Assembly: GCA_019722365.1 (NCBI GenBank)
Contig: JADFUC010002169.1
Span: 1 to 64,000 of the forward strand
Length of the DNA: 64,000 nucleotides
Source: Lithospermum erythrorhizon
Lineage: Eukaryota > Streptophyta > Magnoliopsida > Boraginales > Boraginaceae
Direction of reading: 5' to 3'
Under the pieces are notes generated by a model that did not search any database, had not been told where the DNA came from, and worked only from the letters and a program-made list of their open reading frames with translations. Made by a program: the position numbers and the translations under genes. Shown piece by piece: positions 25,600 through 37,117 of the stretch. The first letter of the stretch is position 1, and each line of letters opens with the position of its first letter.

Positions 25600-28500
25600 A
25601 AAGCATATCTCTAATCGAGGTGATACTTTACGAGTAAATTGCTTGGATTTGTATTGTGCTCGGGGTTCACTTGGCTTAAGCTATTGCCCCGGTATTGTCA
25701 CAAAAGAAACTCCGAGCTTGTCCTCGATGCTAGGTCGCGAGTTCGGTCACGAATTTCTTAATCAACATGTATGGTTCTTTAGCGGCTTGACTGACTGCTG
25801 ATGCTCGGATTACGTGGTAGAATCGGCCATGATTACTACATTTGGAACTCCTCCAAGATACTGCTCCACCGTTGAGACAAAATACATACCCAGTAAGGAG
25901 CGATAGTAAATGCATCGGTTTGAAAGCTGGCATCGATACTACATCCTTGCTAACTCTTCATCTCCACCATATACCAAGAAAGCATCTTTAGTTCTTCTCA
26001 GATACTTCAAGATGCACTTCACTGCAATCCAGTGGCTTTCACCTGGATTAGCTTGGTATCTACTGGTTACACTTAGTGCATAAGACACATCAGGTCTAGT
26101 GCACAACATGGCATACATGATGGATCCTATAGCCGAAGCGTAAGGTATGTCCTTCATTTTGTTCATCTCAGCACTAGTAGTGGGACACTGTGCTCTGCTG
26201 AGTTGAACTCCATGTCTCATGGGGAGATTACCCTTCTTGGAATTACTCATGTTGAACCTTTGCAGTACCTTATTCACGCCAAAGTATCACGGCGAAGTCA
26301 ATCGACCTCCTGGCTCGATCTCGAGTAAATCTTTATTTGAAATTATATATTGTGCTTCGCCTAAGTCCTTCATTGAGAAACATTTTACTGACCAATCCTT
26401 GGCCGAGTTTAGTAATTCTCGTTGTTTTCCAATGATAAGTATGTCGTCTCTGAGGACTATAAATGATATATAACTCCCAGGCTTACCTTAACGTATACAT
26501 AAGATTCTTCTTCGTTCTTGATGAAACCAAACTCTTTGATTGATTCATCAAAACTTAGATTCCAACTGCAGGATGCTGCTTAAGACCATAAATGGACTTT
26601 TGCAACTTGCATACCTTCTTAGGTCCTTTAGGACATATAAAGCCTGGAGGTTGTACCATGTACACATCTTCCTCTAAATTTCCATTCAGGAAAGCAGTCT
26701 TTACATCCATTTGCCATATTTCATAGTCATGAAATGTAGCAATGGCTAAGATTATCGGTTGGATTTTGGCATAGCCAGCGGCGGTAAGTTTAAGTCATAG
26801 TCCACTCCGTGAACTTGTTTTGAAACAACTTTAGCTACAAGTCTAGCTTTGAAAGCGTCCAGCGTTTCCGTCTTTATCATGTTTCTTCTTAAATACTCAT
26901 TTTACATTCAATGGCCGAGCCCATTTGGTAAATCCAACAAGGACCAAACCTCGTTTGGTACACTTAGAATCCATCTTAGATTGCATGCCATTTTCCATTT
27001 GTCGACATCCTTGCTATTCATTTGCTTCTTTTGTAAGAAGTGGGCTCAAATCGACTTTTTCCAGCGATGAAAGGCACGTACGATTACTGCAGTTCGTGGC
27101 GTCCCTTTTGGATCTCTAGAGGTTGGTTCTTAACACGGTTTCTGTGAATCAAGAATTGGGTCTTCTGAAAGAAGGTACCCATTCTTGTGGTGTGTTAGAT
27201 GCCTACGCATTAGATGCATGAGAATTGACTTCATTGACTTGAGGCATTGAGAGATGAACACACCCATTCTCCCAATCATACGGACAAATATTCCTTTTCA
27301 AGGAATACTCCTATTCTAGCAATGAAGATTTTATTCTCCTGCTTCAGGTAGAACTAATAACCAACTGTTTCCCTTGGATACCCTATGAAATAGCATTTAT
27401 CATATTTGGGCGCAAGTATATCTTTTGTTAATCTTAGCGTAAGGCACCACTGACCCAGAATCTTGAAAACCCAACAGGAATCTTCCCGAACCCACCAGTT
27501 CATGAGGGAGTTTTATACGCTAGCAGTTTGGACATCATTTTAAGGTAAGTGTCGGCGCTTAGAAGTGCATATCCCGAAATTAGCGGTAGATCGGATAGGC
27601 TCATCATGGAATCAAACCATGTGTCAGAAGGGTCCGATTTCTCTTCGGACCGCCGTTGTGTTATGTAGTATTCTGCTTTGGAGTGAGTTGTGAAACAATA
27701 CCACACTCTACAAGATAGTATTGAACTCGTGACTCAAATATTCTCCACTTCTATCGAGACCGGAGGAATATTTTGTTGTCTTGTTCAATTGGTTTTTCCT
27801 TCATTTTTGGAATTCCTTGAATTTCTCAAAGAAAGGACTCGTGTTTGTGTAAATGGATACACAAAACCGTATCTTGTAATCATCGTTAAATGTAATGAAG
27901 TAGTTATAGCTTATCCCTCTCTTCGGATGTGTTCATTGCCCTACATACATCAGTGTGTATGATCCCCAATAAATCCCTTGCCCTTTCATTTTTAAGCCGG
28001 TGAAAGGCATTTTACGATAAATTGCCCAAAGGCAAGACTTCGGCGCTTATCGTATGATTCATAATCGAAACCTTGAGTATTCCACGAGGTAGAGTTTCTT
28101 GATTCGGTTCTCGTTAATGTGACCTAATTACGCAATGCCATAGGTATGTTTGTTTAAGTTGTTAGGCTTATTCCGTTTTAAGTTTATGTTATATGACTGC
28201 GTTAATCATGTCTAAAGCGTACAGACCATTTTGAAGGAGGCGGTACCAAACAACATCACGTTCACGAGGTGATCCCTAAATTCATGGGGATCTATTGAAA
28301 TGAAAAACCCATGTTATTCAAAAGCGAAATAGAAAGTAATATTATTCACCGCAAATCGCGGGTACATAATAAACCGGTGATAAGTTCAAAGCAGGCCGTG
28401 GAGCAGAATTTAAACTAATGAATCTCTGCCGAGGGAACACTTGACGCCCAGCCCATTTCCCACAGCGCGAGATCCATTTCTTTTGAGGTCTTCTACTTGA

Positions 28501-28600
28501 CTTGAGTTCACTGCATATTACGACAAATATGAGAACCACAGCCGATTAATACAGCACCCACAGTAGAATTAGAAGTTGTACAAAACTTGATAACATACAT
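25600..28600 (-). pseudogene. copia pol relic: protease, integrase, reverse transcriptase, RNase H
   Basis: Minus strand, 5' to 3'. Protease relic near 28560-28480: SHICRNMQ after a degraded active site, where the family's DTG is no longer readable. Integrase about 28050-27500: YNYFITFNDDYKIRF, SGEYLSHEF, SMMSLSDLP, LLAYKTP. Reverse transcriptase about 26900-25950: VKTAFLNGNLEEDVYM, VCKLQKSIYGLKQ, a damaged YVDD region (VLRDDILIIG) near 26455, and RPDVSYALSVTSRYQANPGE. RNase H about 25950-25740: SGYVFCLNGGAVSW in aligned form, then SQAAKEP. The PR-INT-RT-RH order is diagnostic of Ty1/copia. Numerous stops and shifts make it noncoding today. Confidence 0.85.
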
Positions 28601-31550
28601 ACACAGCCAAATTTGACGGTCGTGAGACCGTTCTTTCTATCATCGTGAACTTCCTGCTTGGTCGACTTCTAGTGACCTAGGTTTTTATTAATATTGACAC
28701 TTGTCATCGCTTCCTAGCTCCTCCATTTCAACAACCTTGGGATTCTTTTAGAACCACTTGGCACTTGCGGTAAAAACATAGCAACTGCTTAAACTTACCT
28801 TTGTTTTGGACCACCAAAAGCGAAGGAGTAAGTTTTAGTCTTACCAGAGGATTCGTCCTAGGCATTAAGTGATCATCTTATGCGGTTAGTTTAGAGATAA
28901 CTCAAACTTGTGCATAGCCGAAGTTCATGACAAGCGAGAAGAGGTATGCAGGAAGAGACTTTAGGATGAGATCCGCGCTTGATTCTTTGGAACAACGGGT
29001 GCCCGAGGCGTTGAGTCGATCGACAGCCAATCATCTTAATGATATGAGGCTTGTGGCACATCCGTTCCAGCTGTCCGTAGGAAACACGAGGCGATTGTCG
29101 TATCTCTAGATTTCTACTTCCCTTTGAATAATTCCACCGATTTGCCGGTATATGTCATATCTTTGCCACCTTTTCATATTGAATTTGGAGCGAAAGTTCC
29201 ATATTGTAAGCATGAGACATTGGACATCCACAACATCGGACTTTTTGCTTTTGTGACATTCGCGTATTATCGTTAGGTTGCTTGGGGAACCTTATTGTTC
29301 GACAAGTATTAGATTTTCTGCTTTGCTTGAGAATGATTCTCGAGTTTCGAGACCACACTCGTCAAAATTCGAGTTATTCGGCTTGCACTTTTCAGGAGAG
29401 TCTTGCTGACGGCTTGAGGATTCTTAGGAGTACTTGATAGTGATAGCCATATTAATTCTATAAGAATAAGTAAATAAAATAGCAGAGAATCGATGATGCT
29501 CGTACTAGAAGCACTTACAAATAAATTATAAAGTAAAATAGTAATACTTGAATCTCACGAAATATATTAGTATAGAGAGACCTATTATACTTAAATTCAA
29601 ATGGAAACCTTGCATATATTTTGAATCCATTATAATAGTAGGTTGTCAACCAATTATATAAAAATTACGTAACTCTTGTGTCATAGCATCTACTTACAAG
29701 ATGCTACCCAACATTGTATCTCGAAACCGCCAAAATGTTACTTGGATTGATTATCGAAAGCCTGGCCGATTGAGTGAAATCACTTGACATGATCCGTTTG
29801 TCATATCAAATGCAACATTGTAACGCCCCGCCCGTCACGGTGTGCCCGATTGATCTGATTGATTGCACAACTTTAAAATTGGCTTGATACTTTGCTTAAA
29901 TTTTAATTGGTGAGATTATTATTACTTTGTTCTCGTTTACTCATGCATACTAGCACATAATCAAGCAATACATGCAACATGAAAAATAAAACAAGTAATG
30001 CACATTCAAGAGATATACGATATATTTACTAGAACATATTACAAGTATTTATCAAATACTAACATAAGTCCTAATTTTTGTATCTTATACGGATCCAACC
30101 GAGGTCAGAAATACCACCACCGTGAAATGATCTTGCGATATCTTCACTTGTTACCATATTTATATACTAACCCACGTCTTGACGGCTTGCAAGCTTGTGG
30201 ATAAAATAATAAATAAATAAATACAAGAAAATACTTGACTGGGAAGAAGGTCATTTCTGACATTACCAGTTCGCTTGACCCGAGGAAAAATAAATAAATG
30301 AGCCATATCTATATACCTCGTTCAATCACCATTACAAAATACAAACCTTTTTATTAAATCATATAAATGAACTTAATAAATAATTTAAGTGGAATTGGAA
30401 AATGCATGTTTGTAATTATCAAATTAATTAATCCAGTAGCCAATTACATATTAAAAATTAGTGGCTTGGCTTATAAACTCAATTATCATACACATGTCAA
30501 TTAATAATTATTACCAATAATTATTAACCATATACATATTGTGAAAATATTTTATCTAAATATAATTTCTAAAATATATTAAGTAATTAAATTGTTACCA
30601 TAATTAATATATCACTTTTAAATTAATTTAAAAAGATATATAATATAAAAGAAATTAATTAATTATCTGTCACATAATTAATTACAATCAGATAGGTGAT
30701 TAAAATGATAAATAATCAATAAAAACGAAATATAACTAATTATATAATTTTAGAAACCAAAATAAGAAAGAATGAAGTCGGAATTAGGGTTTCAAAATTG
30801 GGGCACATGTCATGATGGGCTCGGGCGGCCGACCTACGATGGCCCGACTACAGCCATAGCGCCGCCCCGCCCGCGCGTCGTCGTCCGGCCGTCATTTTAT
30901 TAGCAAAATGGCCCGATCCGACACGGGCAGCGCACGTAAGTGCGCCGGAAGTCGTGTCGGCGATTTGCTCAATAACTATTTCCATATTTAACTTTCCCGG
31001 TTTTTTAGATTTAATTTAATTCCTTTGTAAAATCGTTTTGGAGGCTTTAAAATTTTTAAAATTTATGAAATTCGAAAACATTAAACTTCATAATTTGTTT
31101 GAACAAATCCATTTCTTTCATTAAAAAAAATTTATATTTAATTATTAATTAAGCAGGTCATAAATCTCAAAAATTATTTTTGAGGCACTTGAAAAAATCA
31201 AAAATAATATTCAAATTTAATGGAGTTAGCACCACATACTATACAGGTTCGAGAAAAAATTAGTTTGTAATTTTACAAATTTTCATACCCCAAACACGTT
31301 TTACAAAATTATTTTGAAACAAAACCAATTAAATAAAGTCCTTTTAGTTTATGACAAAATCCATATTAAGAAAATATGATAATACATCATCAAACTTGTA
31401 ACACATGTGTAAATCAATGTCAAAACGTGAGCTGATTTATTACCGTCATATTTATCAATTAAAATATATAGGTGAAATTAATCAAATAAAATTGATAAAA
31501 AACAAAACAAGCATAAAATAAACAATGTAAGCTTAACTTTAATTTTTTTC
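28600..31550 (-). other. copia gag/leader region
   Basis: 28600-29800 occupies the gag position, but only scattered short frames remain and no intact zinc knuckle was found. 29820-31550 is a long AT-rich leader with a GC-rich island at 30800-30965. The same arrangement and several matching blocks (GAGGTAT(A/T)TAGATA, TATC/CACAAGC, GCCTC(C/G)AAA) follow the other copia 5' LTR at 62570-64000, so the leader belongs to this family. The TGTAACGCCCCG at 29819 looks like an LTR terminus and may mark a further insertion. Confidence 0.5.
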
Positions 31551-31563
31551 TCGTGATACCCAG
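31551..31563 (-). promoter_or_regulatory. Primer-binding-site-like sequence
   Basis: Minus strand TGGGTATCACGAG begins within three bases of the 5' LTR end. It resembles the plant initiator-Met tRNA complement TGGTATCAGAGC used by most copia elements, with an extra G and two differences. Confidence 0.65.
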
Positions 31564-32573
31564 CGATGGAAAACTACATGGATATATGAGTATAAATACA
31601 ATGTAGATAAAGGGGACTCTTAAAAGTGCTACTAGGTATTCAAAATACACATAATTACAATATGTAGCCAGCCAGTACTTGCTGCGGCGGAGTAAATTCC
31701 ACCAAAAATCAGCTTGAATTACACGCGTGGAATTTGGCCTTCCACTAGCTCCACTTGTTATAATATCAATGCATTATGATATCTACGGATTTGATAAAGC
31801 GCTGGGAGAGAGAGTTGAATCAAGAGCGATTTATACTAGTAAACAAGGTTGAACAAAAAACCAAAAACCCCAAAGAAAATTCTTGGGAGAAATACATTAA
31901 AGGGGGTAAAACAATAGGAGTTTTCTTTTATGAAAAAATTATTATTCTTAACTTTCATGAAAAACCCTAAAGCCTACTTATATAGGGCTAGGTTAAAACA
32001 AACCCATTTGTCATGACCCGTTAATGGGTAACTCTATTAGTTCGTTAAGACACTAATAGAGTTGAACTATTTAATTAACTAAATTAAATAGTAATGAGTC
32101 GATATCGATAATCTTTGAGTTATTGATAAATACTAAAATTACTCGAACCAATTAAATAACTATTTAATTGATTCTATTTCATTGTCCCGATATTCTACAT
32201 AAAATGTAGAACCACTTGTAATTAAGAAATACATTTCTCGATTATAGAGGTCCTCTTTAATTTCATACATGAAATATAACTCAAAGCGCGTCAGCATGTG
32301 TGTGTGACCTTACAGGCTCGGATAATAGTAGGATTTAGCCATAATAATAATAATTGACCAATTACTATTATTATAACGATTAATGAGTGAATCTAGCAGA
32401 AGCCAAAACAACCCCTTAAAATTATCACTTGAGAGAACCCACACTAGTAATATACAATTACTAAGTTGAACACTAAGTTTTGATAATCACATTTAACTTG
32501 GCTGGTAAATGAATTGATCACATGGTGTCGCAAGGGCATAATAAATGGAATCGATTCTCATTGATTTCTAACA
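31564..32573 (-). repeat. 5' LTR of the copia element
   Basis: 1010 bp. On the minus strand it starts TGTTAGAAATCAATG at 32573 and ends TTTTCCATCG at 31564. It is related along its length to 23648-24614, to the solo LTR at 56880-57866 and, more distantly, to 61568-62569. Confidence 0.9.
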
Positions 32574-32589
32574 TCTTGATCAATCCAAT

Positions 32590-33049
32590 GACATGTTACA
32601 CACATTATATCAAAATCCAAAAGACACCCGTATCAACTAGTCAAACACATTTTATAAGGCAAATTCATAAGAGTGTTACCTAGAAGATCTCTTTCATTTT
32701 TAAAATATTTAAAAGCATAGGTTCGTAAAGTAGTACGGGGGATACGTATAGCTCGGGGATTAACGACATTTTGAATCCATTTAGTAAAACGCCATCCATC
32801 ACAATGATTAAAAGGCAAAGAACTACCGATTACAAATTTCATAGTTTCAATCCTATAAGCCAAAATACTAAAAAAAAAGTTCTTACCGGTTTGGATATCA
32901 ATAGTTCCTTGTGTACGCCTCAGCATTATCTTTAGTGATCTTATGACCGGTAAGTGTCTAGCAAGATGACCGGTTCCTTTACCCCGCCCGTTTTTTCCGC
33001 TTGATAGTGTAGCCTTACAATTTATACAGGATTGCCGTTTGCTTTTCAC
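32590..33049 (-). pseudogene. hAT-C transposase, N-terminal half
   Basis: Minus strand from 33049: a BED-type finger with CINCKATLSS then GTGHLARHL (about 33025-32945), followed by GSSLPFNHCDGWRFTKWIQN and VVNPRAIRIPRTTLRT (about 32845-32725). This is a very typical hAT N-terminal block. MNLPYKMCLTS (about 32665-32635) precedes a stop. The continuing frame CVTCHWIDQ runs into the copia target site at 32578. Residue order and spacing match plant BED/RICESLEEPER-type transposases. Confidence 0.85.
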
Positions 33050-33554
33050 GGTCTCCGTTAAAATATTTCCAAATCCATGAAGTTATTTTCCTTTCATTAA
33101 GTAGTATCCGTAGTACTAGATTTGAGAGTTAATAATGGGTACTTAGTTCATCCTACGATTATCATCCTCTAAATTAACATATATAATCATTAGACTTATG
33201 AACATACTAGCACTAGCACTTTGAACATTTTTACCAAGATTACGTTTTGATGCCATTAATTTAGAAGAACAAATATCACAATTTATAAAAAGTTGGTAGA
33301 TAATACCGAACCGGAGATGGAGCAATGTAGGATTGTAGATTGTAGATTGCAATGAACAAGCCCACGCCTTGAGATAGAATCCTTAGACTTCAATATAATT
33401 CTTCAATATAAGATTTTGAGATTGCTTGTTATTGCTTTGAGTTTGCTTACAAATGATTGTGAGTTGTGAGAAATGAAGGAAGGTATTGTCCCACTTTTAT
33501 GAACTTTCTTCGTGGTGTTTTTGACTTTTCTAGGGCAATAAGCATTAATTGCCG

Positions 33555-33915
33555 TTTAAAATTAAGCGGTACCATGTTTAATCTGAGAAAAAGAGCCGTT
33601 ATATTCTTGTTGGTACTAAATGTGGTACCGTTTAATTTAAATGGTACCACGCTTTGTAGCTAAAAATAACCGTTATAGCCGTTAGAATAAGCGTGGCACC
33701 GTTTGATCGGGGGACGGTACGTTTATTCGCTCCCCAAGCAAAACGTTATTACATTATGAACATTACAAAACTAGCTAGTTGGTTTAACAAGCGTGGCTAT
33801 CGTTGCGAAAACAAACGGTACCACTTATATCGAGGAAAATGGTCGAGGAAAACATTATTATTATAAGGGACAAACGTGGTACCGTTTGGTATTAAACGGT
33901 ACCACGTTAAGGCCC
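33555..33915. repeat. Right subterminal repeats of hAT-C (ACGTGGTACCGTTT)
   Basis: At least ten copies of a 12-15 bp motif in both orientations: GCGGTACCATG, TGTGGTACCGTTTAA, ATGGTACCACGC, ACGGTACCACTT, CGTGGTACCGTTTGG and AACGGTACCACGTTA. The core GGTACC is a palindrome. Clusters like this near hAT ends are usually transposase-binding sites; that role here is inference. Confidence 0.8.
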
Positions 33916-33929
33916 CTTTAAAAGTGGGT

Positions 33930-34400
33930 CTCGAACCGAATAGGGGCCCAATAACCCCTTAACGGGCCAGCAGTTAAGGGGCCTTAGCTTCCGTCGGACT
34001 TGTTACCAGGCAGTTCGATCGATATGGAGGATATATATATACTTGCACGAGGCCAATTTTTGGAGAACAAATGGTTTAACTAGTGGGTATATTGGTAAAG
34101 GCGGATAAAATAATTATTTTATATGTTTATTTCCACTCGTTCTTCTAGATTATCGCCGTTTGAGGGTGAATAATTTTAATTAAATGTATCGTAACTTTGG
34201 GTGAATGGCAAATCTATTTTTCTAGGTAAATTTATTATTTAGAGCACAAAATAAGGTAAATGATGATATTATTATCGATTTCTAAATTATCATCAAAACA
34301 AACAAACCATTAGTAAAAAACACCTCTAAAAAACAACTTAGAAGCGAAGTCTTTCTAAACAAAATTATTTAAAAAAAAAAAATAAATAAAAAACCTAAAT
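33930..34400. other. Intergenic, no gene seen
   Basis: AT-rich stretch between hAT element C and the leader of the NUP98-like gene. It would hold that gene's promoter, but no clear TATA box or other element stands out. Confidence 0.5.
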
Positions 34401-37117
34401 TAACACCCTAAAATTTACCCCAACTGCTTATCAGCCCCCTCCCCCGCATCCCTCAGTCTCCCTCCTCCTTCAGTCATCTCACTTTTTCCCCTCCTCCCCC
34501 CTCGAAAACCCCCCTTCACGCCTCCTCCTCCCCCTCACCTCCCCTCCCCACAGGCCCTAAATTGAAAGGCTGAGTAAGGTATGTTATAAATTCCTAAACA
34601 AAATAAATGTATTTGTGTTTAATACAACTTTTTTTCATTTTTTTTTATCAAAGATTATTTAAATATTGATATGAATATGATTATGGGTTAATATTGTCAA
34701 AATTCATCAGAGATTTTGAAATTGTAATGAAAATGATCTTGTTTATATTTAATAACTCCATATTATTTAGTGATTATGTTTAATTCTGAAATTATAACAA
34801 TGATGGGTTAATTTTATTTTTTGACATTATTATTTTATTTTTGAGAATGAGTGCTTGAACATAAGAAGTTAATGAAGTGATTGTAACTGATCTTTAGTTT
34901 TGTGATATATTAGAAGCCAGAGTAAGTAGCAGTTGCAACAATTACATGGGTATAATTGGAAAAAAAAAGTTGGCTTCATCCATGTTTAGCTTCCACGTTC
35001 TCATGTTTTTGTAACTTAAATTAAGGCCCTTCATTATATATAGTATAACATATGGTATATTTAGGTGTATTTCTATGTATATATGAGTGTATTTTGTGTA
35101 TTTTGATGTATTTGGTTGGCATATTCCCATGTATTTAGAAATCTATGGTGGAGTGTATTTTTGTGTATTTTGATGTATTTCTATGTATTTAGGCGTATAT
35201 GAGTGTATTTTTGTGTATTTTGATGTATTTAGTTGTATTTAGGTGTATTTCTATGTATTTAGGCGTCTATGGGTGTATTTTTGTGTATTTTGATGTATTT
35301 AGTTGTATTTAGGTGTCTTTAGGTGTATTTAGTTGTATTTTTGTGTATTTAGTTGTATTTTTGTGTATTTAGGTGTATTTTTGTGTATTTAGGTGTATTT
35401 CTATGTATTTAGGCGTATATGAGTGTATTTTTGTGTATTTTGATGTATTTAGGTGTATTTCTATCTATTTAGGCGTCTATGGGTGTATTTTTGTGTATTT
35501 TGATATTTAGATTGTAATATATTACGTGTTAGCTTGCTTCCGCGTTATTATGTCTAACTTTTCCTCCTATTGACTCATTTCTTAGTTAGCGGAATGGAAG
35601 TAGCTCGCTGTATTGCATAAGTTTTCTGGTATTTGAATGCCATTAACTTTGGCTTTTATCAGATTCGCGTTTAATGTTATTTCTAATCTTGTAGTACAGT
35701 TTGATATCAGCGACTGGTCATTGAAAAGGATTTTCCATCCAGGCTAATTTCTAGCTGCAATGTTTGGTTCTAGCCGTAAGTTTCGTTTTACATTATTTTT
35801 TTTAATGTTACTTGCATTCGTTATCCGGGGCTTATAACTGCACAAACTTGTCAATAATATCTGAAAAGAGAAGGGATTTCAATGTTTTGACGTGGCCTTA
35901 TATTGTATCTGAACGTTTTCTTCGTTATGCTAGCTTTTGGGCAGTCATCGAGTAGCCCTTTTGGTTCGCTATCGGTTTTTGGGCAGGGGAGTAATGGAGG
36001 TACAACCCCTTTTGGATCACAGACAGGTGGTTCCATTTTTGGTGGCACTTCAACCGGTGTCTTTGGTTCTCAGTCATCACCTCTAGGATCCAGCCCTGTT
36101 TTTGGTGCTTCATCAACTTCTGCCTTCGGAAGTTCAACTCCTGCATTTGGTAGTGTACCTTTTGCATTACATGTGAAATATTATTATATATTTTACTTTC
36201 GTTTCCTTTATCATCTTTGAAATGTTTATTTGAGTTTAGTGTCTAAATAAAATGAATGACGAGTGATTGCACATCCTGTGTTCTACGCTACTGAAAAAAA
36301 AAAAACTAAAAGCTTTACTTCTTCCTTTTTCCGCACAGGTTCATCTGTGTTTGGTCAGAAGCCTGCTTTTGGTGGGTTTGGATCAAGTACTACCCAATCT
36401 AGTCCATTTGGAGGATCGTCACAACAATCACAGCCTGCATTTGGGGGCAGTCTATTTGTTCCTTTTTCTGCACGTGTCCCAGTGATCCTCGGATCGAAAC
36501 CAATCAGTTTTCTTGAAGAATTATCACTCACTTTGATGCCTGATAATAATAATCCAAGGGCTGTGACGAGAACTAGGGCGAAAAACTCGGACCACGATAA
36601 CTTGTGGTACAAGTTTCAGCCCTATCCTAAAATGACTGAGAAACCAGAATGGTTTTGGAGGAGTATAGCGAGCGGCTTCTATCTGAAGCCACTCTTGCAA
36701 TTTGGGGCATATGGTATATTTGACCCCGCGTATAAAGTTTGCAAAACATTGAAAAACTTCGGGGAGTTGACATGGGAGCCTTATATAAGGTTTATAGCTT
36801 GTTTTCCTCAGTGGCTTTGGTATGTATACCAAGCTGCTATTTATTTTGCAGTGAGGAGGAAGGAATTGCCTCATTATTTGAGGTTCCATATGATTAATGG
36901 TTTGTTGATTGATGTGGGGTTGGAGATATTTGTGTATGTGAATCGTTGGTTTCCATATTCTTGGTTATGGTCCAAGGTTGGGATGCATGTTTTGACTGCT
37001 GTGGGGATTGCTTATGTGTTGACTATTTTGGAGTGCATTAGAGGTGCTCTCGCTGGGATGTATCCCCATGCTCCTTTTCTTTCTCAGGCTTCCTCCATCC
37101 ATACACATCTTCGATGA
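34400..37117 (+). CDS. Chimeric gene: NUP98 N-terminal FG repeats fused in frame to a Tic20-like protein
   Basis: Coding exons: 35761-35776 (MFGSS), 35934-36149 and 36339-37117. All borders are GT...AG and phases agree, giving 336 residues with no stop. A C/T-rich leader exon (about 34400-34578) precedes a long intron. Residues 1-117 are the start of plant NUP98: [32 protein letters not shown] and [14 protein letters not shown], an FG-repeat segment that binds transport receptors in the pore. After PAFGGSLF (about 36458) the frame continues as a Tic20/Ycf60-family inner-envelope translocon protein: [30 protein letters not shown] and [18 protein letters not shown], with about four hydrophobic spans. 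Missing are the rest of NUP98 (GLEBS and autoproteolytic domains) and the Tic20 transit peptide and introns. The Tic20 part is intronless, so it may be a retrocopy that landed in a NUP98 exon. An assembly join is the alternative. Confidence 0.75.
35060..35510. repeat. Intron minisatellite, unit TGTATTTAGGTGTATTT
   Basis: About 450 bp built from TGTATTTAGG, TGTATTTCTA, TGTATTTTTG and TGTATTTTGA modules in higher-order blocks of about 60-110 bp. It lies in the long intron between the leader exon and first coding exon of the NUP98-like gene. Confidence 0.9.

Larger units (their letters stand above)
23648..32573 (-). mobile_element. Ty1/copia LTR retrotransposon, complete ends, decayed coding
   Basis: Two related direct repeats (23648-24614 and 31564-32573) bound an internal region with copia pol relics in the order protease, integrase, reverse transcriptase, RNase H on the minus strand. 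The outer flanks carry an identical 5-bp target duplication, TCTTG, at 23643-23647 and 32574-32578. The minus-strand LTR begins TGTTGGAAATCAATG (3' copy) or TGTTAGAAATCAATG (5' copy). A tRNA-Met-like primer site and a purine tract lie at the expected positions. The LTRs differ by many substitutions and indels, so the insertion is not recent. It sits inside hAT element C and is therefore younger than it. Confidence 0.9.
21770..33920 (-). mobile_element. hAT-family DNA transposon C, split by a copia insertion
   Basis: Transposase pieces on the minus strand lie either side of a complete copia element (23648-32573): N-terminal part at 33049-32590, C-terminal part at 23620-22300. Removing the copia element and one copy of its TCTTG target duplication joins the two parts in the correct domain order (CVTCHWID just before the insertion, then DRVLK just after). 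Both outer edges carry clusters of the same palindromic motif (AACGTGGTACCGTTT and variants): 21778-21965 and 33560-33910. Without the insertion the hAT element is about 3.2 kb, a normal size. Exact terminal inverted repeats were not resolved. Confidence 0.75.

Noticed and set aside
25580..27119. Plus-strand frames over 25.6-27.1 kb
   Set aside because: Antisense to copia reverse transcriptase and RNase H.
31551..31563. Possible tRNA-Met fragment
   Set aside because: Only 13 bases, adjacent to an LTR; explained as a reverse-transcription primer site.
36355..36889. Minus-strand frames of 85 and 121 codons
   Set aside because: Antisense to the exon of the NUP98-Tic20 gene; codon usage and domain evidence favour the plus strand.
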